NCBI GenBank assembly: GCA_907163375.1
Contig: CAJQUW010004469.1
Location: 620,001 to 684,000 of the forward strand
DNA: 64,000 nt
Direction: 5' to 3'
Source of the DNA: Prostheceraeus crozeri
Lineage: Eukaryota; Platyhelminthes; Polycladida; Euryleptidae
Both the position numbers and the translations under genes were made by a program. Under the pieces are notes generated by a model that was not told where the DNA came from, ran no database searches, and was given only the letters and a program-made list of their open reading frames with translations. Positions 57,202 through 64,000 of this stretch are shown here, piece by piece (within the stretch, counting starts at the first letter, position 1; every line of letters begins with the position of its first letter).

Positions 57202-57899
57202 CAGGGGTGAGGAGTCGGAGTCGGAGTCCTATCAAATGATGGAACTCCGGCCTATAACTAGACCCGAAGTAAATACAAACAAATTATCCATTCTCGTGCA
57301 TAGCTGTCACTGTCAACTTTCTCCGTCAAACAAAAGTATAGAGAGCAGTACATGCAAAGTTTGTAACAGTTGAGGGAATGAACCGTGATAGTGAAAAAGG
57401 ATAGTCGTTTCACTCGGTGATTTTGTAGAGAAGACAAGCCTTCCTAGCTTCGATCACACATACGCGCCAAAGGTCACATCAGAGACAAAAATGAAATATT
57501 AGTTTGTTTGAGAACATTACCTCTTACCCTCACGTTAATCGTGTGTGATGGTTCCTCCAAAGCGCATATTGAATTCGAAAGTGTAGTCATATTTTTGAAG
57601 AAGGGGTTATTTTCCTGCCTGGTAGAGACTGGAGAAAAACCGTGTGAAGCACTCATTAAGAAGATGGGAGGATCCGAGTCGCATGCATCCAACTTAAAGC
57701 GACATTTGATAAACTCATCGAAAATAATTGATAATTGATGCAGGAATGATCACTAAACATGTTCAGGCAAGCCTTAAGCTATGCTGTAGGTTACCAGTTT
57801 TTTCAAAAACTAGGCTATATATCCTTGCCACCCGGAGTCGGAGTCCTGTCAACCCCTGGAATCGGAATCCTATCAAGACGATAGGACTCCGCATCCCTG
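57202..57899 (+). mobile_element. hAT deletion derivative carrying a BED-finger-like coding piece, copy 1
   Basis: The ends are CAGGGGTGAGGAGTCGGAGT and, inverted at the right, CAGGGATGCGGAGTCC. CCACAAAA (57194-57201) and CCACAAAG (57900-57907) flank it, a 7-of-8 hAT-type duplication. GGAGTC/GACTCC repeats fill both sub-termini. The frame 57508-57738 reads GLFSCLVETGEKPCEALIKK then SHASNLKRHL, a pattern of two Cys then an NLxRHL helix as in BED zinc fingers of hAT transposases, but the second metal-binding His after NLKRHL is unclear. No catalytic domain remains. It is 698 bases long. Confidence 0.75.
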
Positions 57900-59574
57900 C
57901 CACAAAGGTACACTTATAATAAATTACAACTTAACTGATATAAAATATTTGCAATTTACAGACACAATGTGATGAAATCCCTTGCACATTCTCAAACCAT
58001 TCTCTATCGATAATTTATGGTCATCTTCATGTTCAGCTATAGAACAGGGCTAAATATAGGCTAACCCATTGATAAAAGCTACCTAGAGACATTGTCTTCT
58101 CAAACATTAGCTTAAAGCATGATTTTGCAGTAATCCTATATCCACCGAATTTTCAATCTGCTTTGTATAAGTTGAGGAAATATTGTGACATATTTTGCAA
58201 CATTCATGTTGCAGACGGTACATTTTAGGTGTTTGACTGGTACAAAACTAGAATCCCGAAGGAACTGTAGCCCACATCCATAGACAGCCCAGTTCTGTCT
58301 CACACTGAAAACTCAATCATATACAAAATCAGATAAGAGAAAGTCGATTGAACCAAGTGGGGGCCAACTCGTTCGTTCGACTTGGTGCAATTCACCCAGT
58401 TGTTGCAGTTTTAGAGTAATCAAAAAATGTCCGGGAGTCACCATGGGGGAGCCTGCATGGACTCCTGCAGGAGCCCCAACCCCCAAAATGTGGTTGAGAC
58501 ATGGCGCCCATCAGCCCAATTAGTAATTAGGGTATGTGATCCGGTGCGAGTGGAGCCATATGAAAGTGTTAAGTCGAAGTAATGCTGCGAAGGGTTACTG
58601 ATAATCTTATTCGCGGTAATATTTCTGTAATTACAGCCGATTAACCAAACCAGTAATTGCCGGTGAATTTATAACATAAGATATGCAAACGGAAATGATT
58701 GCCAGAAATAGCACGCTGTTTCATAAGTACTGAGAGCTCACATGTATTTCAGCAGAATTTTGTTTAATTCTCTAGAAATTTTATAATATGTACAGTAAGT
58801 TCATGTCTGACCTACGAACAAGAGAACTTTGAATCATAGATATCTTAACACTGTTTCACAGGTATCCATAAAGTATCAAAATTCCCACCTGCAACGAATT
58901 ATAACTACAGCATCACAATTAGCTAATTCAAAACTAGACATTGCGATCAAAGCTATACTGATTGAGGTTCAATCTCAGTCCAAGCTGCAAATGTGATGGT
59001 GTCACAGTTTCCTCCACAGTTGATGACATTTCTACACTGTCATAAGAAAGCCTATACGTCACGTCGGATTCTGCTTTCATCGATGCTGCTCAAAACACAA
59101 ATATATTTAATTTCCGCTTCAACAACTTATCAATATCGCAATTCCCAGTGCCTTCTTTAGGTGCTCGTTCACCAATCGATCCAGACGGTTCAAGTCTTGT
59201 GAGTACGCGGAGAGTGGCGAATCATCGCAACTTGTCGTTGATGGAAAAAAATCGGAAACTTCAGTCTTTACATGAGAACAGATTGTCATGTTGCTAGTGA
59301 AGGGCCCTCAATAAAGCTGGTTGAAAACGGAAGCTTCTCAATTTGTCTATATGTCAGAGGGCGCAAAACTTGTAGATTTCCATGTAGATCTTACCACTGA
59401 TGGTCATGCATGCTTTCGGCGCAGAGTAGCAACTCAGCATTTATTAAATCCCCAATGTGTATGATGATGATCAGCGCATATTTTTCAAATTGAATAAGAA
59501 TCGTACGTACATTTCGAAGTTATTGAAATTCAAAGTAAATCAAAGTAAACAAACAGCGCAAAAATCACCGCTCA

Positions 59575-60105
59575 ATTCCGATCAGACAATTGAACAAAAG
59601 TACGTGAGAATTCTTTGTTTAACAGTATTGCACCTTTCACAGGGAATGAATTAAGCCTTTTTAATGTTCGAACACGAGGAATGATAAATCGACCAGTGGA
59701 AGAAGCGCAGCAAATCAAACTATTCAAAATATGGTCACTATTCATAGCGGATCTATACAAGGTCTTAACCAACACATCTCATCTTACTTCAAGTGTCTGG
59801 AGGCACAGGTTTTACACTGTCGTCTACAGAGAAGTCTATGGAATCTATTTTACAATATTTCAACCTTCTTTGCATCTTAACCTGTGTGATATCAGTAAAT
59901 AGCGGTCCAGAATATTCCCCAAATAAGGTCTGAGCAACCTCAGAGGAAAAAGTTGCCTATAGATGCAGAGGTACGAACCGCAGAAATATGATCTGTCCAT
60001 GTGCACTTAGTATTGAAGATGACACCGAGAACCTTCAATTTTTCAACAAATCTCTCAAACCTCTCAAACCGGGAGATGACTATTGACTTGCATTTTTCCT
60101 TATTT
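59575..60105 (-). mobile_element. LINE remnant (reverse transcriptase C-terminus)
   Basis: The minus strand reads EKCKSIVISRFERFERF, then KLKVLGVIFNTKCTWTDHIS followed by AVRTSAS, matching the LGVxFDSKLTWxDHIS ... RAS block downstream of LINE reverse transcriptase. After decayed sequence comes VKTLYRSAMNSDHILNSLIC and RFIIPRVRTLKRLNSFPV, matching the HPLHxLLP ... RTxRFKNSFIP block before the stop. It contains stops and frame changes and is truncated upstream. Confidence 0.75.
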
Positions 60106-60121
60106 AATTATACTGCATGGA

Positions 60122-60198
60122 TGGGACCAGCATTGCTGACACCAGCACGGTGCTGGCAACTGAGCCAGCAGAAGCCTGCTGGCCACGGCCAGCACCTT
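60122..60198. repeat. GCTGGC-rich palindromic repeat, copy 1
   Basis: Six or more CCAGCA / TGCTGG units in alternating orientation in about 75 bases, including GCCAGCAGAAGCCTGCTGGC, which can fold on itself. It is much more GC-rich than its surroundings. It adjoins the LINE remnant. Confidence 0.5.
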
Positions 60199-61229
60199 AT
60201 CTTTTTCCTATGTTTCATGCTATTTTTCTTAGATCTACCAATGCAAGTAATTTGCAAATGTTTCGTAATCATTAGAATTGCATTTATAGAATGTGCACCG
60301 CATGTGTCGTCATGTATCCATGCAAAAATTCTCCTTCGTTATGATCCAGTTTTCGCTTGTGTTTTCACAACAGCAAATTGTGGATGAACTATCAATTGTG
60401 CGTTCTGAGTTGACTGTGAGAGATTGCACTACATACAGTGCCAGTTACTGATGTTGTAGATGGCCTCTCGATAATAAAATACATGTAATTTTGGAATGAT
60501 TATGTTGGTCAACAAAAGATGGAGTAGTGTCAAATTGCAACCAATTTTAGATTGTAGGTCTACCTATTATCTAAAAGAATTGGTATTCAAAAATCTCGAA
60601 ATCTTGCACGAAAATTATCCGTCGATCGTTGATTTCAATGAGTGGCAAAAGCCATATTGTTGAATGACAAACACAATGCGTTTGAAAAAGAAAAGGAACT
60701 TTTTGAGCTACATTCAGGCCCATGGAGCAGCAAATCAAGCGGAGTGACTTTCTAGTGCGTCATGCACTTAGTGACGTCATCAAAAATATGAAACTGTCAG
60801 GGAAGCGATTGCTGAAAGAGAATTTTCAATGGACCGTCTACTCCATAAAAAATAAACGATAAATTAATACTTGGAAGTAGTATTGAAAGTGAAATCTAAG
60901 AGGAAATCACTGTGCTTGATTGCTAGCTGGAGGATGTTTAAATGTAGATGTCACTGGTAATAAAATTTCATGCATCATGCAAATATGTAGAATTATACTC
61001 GTAGGGCTTATACATGTTATATACAAACAGGAATTCTTGTTGTGTTTTCATTTTCTCGCCCATCGAGCGACTAAAACTTCCAGATTGAAATTCAGCAGTT
61101 AGATAGTAACTCTATAACTTGCTTCCATGTCGAAGTAGTACATCCACATTCACAGTATATTTTTAGAAAATTTTAATTTCAACAAAAGCAATCTGAAAAT
61201 AGCATCTTTACACTAACAATACTTGCAGA

Positions 61230-63709
61230 CAGGGTTGCCACTTGGTCTGTAGTTGCAGACTAATCTGTTAAACCTGTAAGTGCTCTGCATTTTTCTCTGA
61301 GGTCTGTATTTTTTAATCAACATTTATTTTCACCTAATCAAGTATAAGACAGGTCTGTTGGTGGCACTTTTGCAAGTTATGGAAAACCAAATTATTCATT
61401 GTGTTTCTTTCACACCTTAATATCATCACAAAAGATGTACGAGTATCATGATAAATAATGAGAAGTATTTTCTTTAAAAGTCGAATATGTTTACTTTTAG
61501 AATAATACAGTTTAACAAGTAGATGACCAAAGAATGGAGCCAAGAATATCTTTTCACCGTGAACTCTGGAAAAGACAAGTAAAATTGCATGTAAAACTCC
61601 ACGGTTAAGCGGGAAAATATATTGCATAGATTTCATGCGAGTTTATTCCAAAATTATTCACTACTAATGCATGAATAATTTAACTTCTGTCCATAATGTC
61701 TGTCGTCCATGCTCCAAGTTAAAGATATCCGATTTTTACAATTTTTCCCACCTGCTTCTTTTACATTCGTGTATAATAGCAGTATGGTAAGAACTATTCC
61801 GAACTTAATTTCTCCGATGAGTTTTGATGCTAGTGAAATATAGGTTGCACAACGTCTACATGCCTTACGAATTGTGCACAGTTTGCTCGTAGTAAGTCGA
61901 TGAATATGAAAAGGAAATATAGAGTCCTTAAATAAGCATTAGTCTTCCCTCAAACTAACCAGTAAATACACCGTACTCACACTCATGACGATGCTCTTTT
62001 AATTTCATGTGGACACACGTGAGTCTACGTGATGTCCAATTTTACAGATTGTACTTCGATAATGTAAAGATTGCTTAATCATATCAAGGAGGCTTAGAGA
62101 AAACGTTACTATTAAAAAGATATCAGAAACAGATCAAACATCGTGCCTGCTTATGCTTAAATGAGCTCAGACCCTGTTACTCGTCTTAAGCGATAAATGA
62201 ACCGATGAGAAATCTCCGCTCCACAGTCACCCCACTTACGCAGAGTGCACTGTAAGTTTTTTTAAAAATGTTCTGTTGATGGATTCCAACACCAAATTCA
62301 CGGTATCATGGCGATACGCCTGCCTGTTCGATATAGGCGAAGCTATTACTGAATTTTCATCAATTCGCGAGCTCTTAAACCACCCCGTTTAATATACAGA
62401 ATACAATGCAAGTTTTTGCCCTCAAATGTTCAATATATTGATTTCAACACCAAATTCACGGTGTCATCGCGATATGCCTACTTTTCCGATGCGATACAAC
62501 TCAGCAAAGGCGAGGCCACTACTGAAATTTTATTAATTCGGGTGCTGTATGAGCTCTAATGAAGAACTAAACTATATGACGGGACCGGCGAAATATACTA
62601 CACCACGAAGTTCTGTGAAGTGGATAATTCACGAAATACATCGCGAACTTCAAAGCAGGGATGCGGAGTCCTGTCATTTCGATAGGACTCCGACTCCGGG
62701 GGTTGATAGGACTCCGGCTTTTGATAGGACTCCGACTCCGGGTAGCAAGTACATAAAGCCTAGTTTTTGAAAAATTAGCTGGTAACCTACATCATAGATT
62801 ATTATAGGATCGCCTGAACATGTTTAGTGATTTTCTGCATCAATTATCAATCATTTTAGATGAGTTTATCAAATGTCACATTAAGTTGGATGCATGCGAC
62901 TCGGCTCCTCCCATCTTCTTAATGAGTGCTTCACACGGTTTTTCTCTAGTCTCTACCAGGCAGGAAAATAACCCCTTCTTCAAAAATATGACTGTACACT
63001 TTCGATTTTAATATGCGCTTTGGAGGAGCCATCACACACGATTAACGTGAGGGTAAGAGGTAATGTTCTCAAACAAACTAATATTTCATTTTTGTCATTG
63101 ATGTGACCTTTGGCGCGTAGGTATGGTCGAGAATAGGAAGGCTTGTCTTCCTAACAATGGGGAGGCTTCATTTCCTCAACTATTACAAACTTTGCATGCA
63201 CTGCAGATAAGACATTGATATCAGTGACATACAGACACTGATAAGACATCATTTGATAAGTCTCCGACTTCAGCAAAAATGATAGGACTCCGGGACTCCG
63301 ACGCCGCATCCCTGCTTCTTTTCATCTCGGTCTTCCCAAGTTAGAAATAATGACTGACGACCGCATCCTTTTCAAATATACTGTACCAAAATTCAATAGT
63401 TTTGCATGTATGGCTTTACGGAAAAGGCCTTGAAAAAAGCAATAGAGTTGTTCAAATCTTCAATAATGTTTATAATCGTGGAGAGGATCAAGATAGGTGC
63501 GCTGTTCTATTTAAATTAGCATTTTAACCAACGGGCCGTTCCTCACTTTCTGTCGCAATGTTTTCGTTGAAAATGGTGCTCATCGTAATTTCTCCTGACA
63601 CAAACCGAGCTCATCGTAAAGCTTACGGAGAATTTTGACCTGTTCTCAGATTGTTGTGACAGCTATCTCATTAAGTCTGTATTTTTGTCTTCCGGAAGTG
63701 GCAACCCTG
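61230..63709. mobile_element. Candidate hAT-ended element enclosing a younger hAT derivative
   Basis: CAGGGTTGCCACTT at 61230 and AAGTGGCAACCCTG ending at 63709 form a 14-base terminal inverted repeat of the classic hAT type. Both ends are followed inward by CTGT/ACAG-rich sequence (GGTCTGTATTTTT at 61291, AGTCTGTATTTTTGTCTTCC at the right). Flanking octamers CTTGCAGA and CATGAATG agree at only 4 of 8 bases, so the pair may belong to separate copies. No transposase remains inside; a second element sits at 62656-63314. Confidence 0.45.
62656..63314 (-). mobile_element. hAT deletion derivative carrying a BED-finger-like coding piece, copy 2 (inverted)
   Basis: Same family as 57202-57899 but in opposite orientation. 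The ends are CAGGGATGCGGAGTCCTG and, at the right, GCCGCATCCCTG. The middle (about 62760-63120) is a close reverse complement of copy 1's coding part, with the NLKRHL-type region at its left. Flanks CTTCAAAG and CTTCTTTT agree at 4 of 8 bases only. The copy is 659 bases. Confidence 0.7.
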
Positions 63710-63865
63710 CATGAATGATTGAACGTTAATACTTCTTGCTTAAGCGTACTGTGTGAAGTAAATACGACATAACAAAATACATGAATATTTGCGTATACGC
63801 AAATGTAATATATATTTTAATAAATATAATATAATTTTTTTAATATTGCGCATTTTTTCTAAACT

Positions 63866-63937
63866 TTTACTGGCGCCAGCATCATATGTCAGAATGCCAG
63901 CATCCAGCAAAAACCTGCTGGCGCCAGGAAGTTGACC
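63866..63937. repeat. GCTGGC-rich palindromic repeat, copy 2
   Basis: ACTGGCGCCAGCA at the left and TGCTGGCGCCAGGA at the right bracket CCAGCATCCAGCAAAAACC. It resembles 60122-60198 in CCAGCA(G/A)AA(G/A)CCTGCTGGC. Function and family unknown. Confidence 0.5.
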
Positions 63938-64000
63938 ATATCTGATAAATATTCAGTTTCGTTTTCACTAAATCAACTTGAGTTGAGACCCAGTACCACA

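Larger units (their letters stand above)
56771..64000. other. Region downstream of the Kirre-like gene, no host gene seen
   Basis: Contains the hAT derivatives (57202-57899, 62656-63314), a larger hAT-ended interval (61230-63709), a LINE tail (59575-60105) and two GCTGGC-rich palindromic repeats (60122-60198, 63866-63937). A G/C-rich imperfect hairpin at 58445-58485 (GGGGGAGCCTGCA / TGCAGGAGCCCC) is of unknown kind. The remainder is AT-rich with chance open frames. Confidence 0.65.

Overview
The window looks like a stretch of an invertebrate animal genome. It is AT-rich, with long introns bounded by GT...AG sites, and holds many decayed DNA transposons, LINEs, SINEs and a Penelope-like retroelement. 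I cannot name the phylum from the sequence alone. One host gene was recognised, on the + strand, entering from beyond the left edge and ending near 56.77 kb.

The host gene encodes the C-terminal part of an immunoglobulin-superfamily cell-adhesion receptor of the Kirre/Roughest/Neph1 (Kin-of-IRRE) type. Eight exons (1157-1314, 14736-14990, 24995-25142, 28272-28420, 30585-30707, 35344-35513, 37225-37337, 55256-55697) join with consistent splice phases into 518 residues plus a stop. They encode half an Ig domain, one complete Ig domain in a single exon, one Ig domain split over two exons, a transmembrane helix with a basic stop-transfer, and a long Ser/Pro/Gln-rich cytoplasmic tail ending ATNV, a PDZ-ligand-like terminus. 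No fibronectin III domain precedes the membrane helix, which favours Kirre/Neph1 over nephrin. Two further pieces fit the splice phase: a 27-base candidate microexon at 43564-43590 and a candidate alternative last exon at 54203-54440 made largely of an old mariner transposase fragment.

The introns are full of transposons. Intron 1 (1.3-14.7 kb) holds nested MITEs at 3.6-4.75 kb, a broken hAT transposase gene on the minus strand (7.2-9.6 kb), an AT-rich palindromic MITE (13.1-13.5 kb) and a LINE tail (13.9-14.45 kb). Intron 2 has several tRNA-derived SINEs, a hAT-type MITE at 19.0-19.5 kb, a long foldback element at 22.65-23.35 kb and hairpin MITEs. The introns around the transmembrane exon carry two copies of a repeat with a 20-23 base degenerate tandem tail. 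Intron 5 contains a 5'-truncated Penelope-like element with inverted 765-base arms (32.9-34.9 kb). Intron 6 has a LINE tail. The 18-kb last intron has a second foldback copy (37.77-38.49 kb), a small Harbinger-type MITE (45.1 kb), a complete-ended but defective mariner (49.5-51.2 kb) and the mariner fragment at 54.2 kb.

Downstream of the gene (56.8-64 kb) I see no host gene. This region has two oppositely oriented hAT deletion derivatives that keep a BED-finger-like coding piece (57.2-57.9 and 62.66-63.31 kb), one of them nested in a larger hAT-ended interval (61.2-63.7 kb), plus a LINE reverse-transcriptase tail (59.6-60.1 kb). No retrovirus, LTR element, Polinton, CRISPR array or rRNA was seen.
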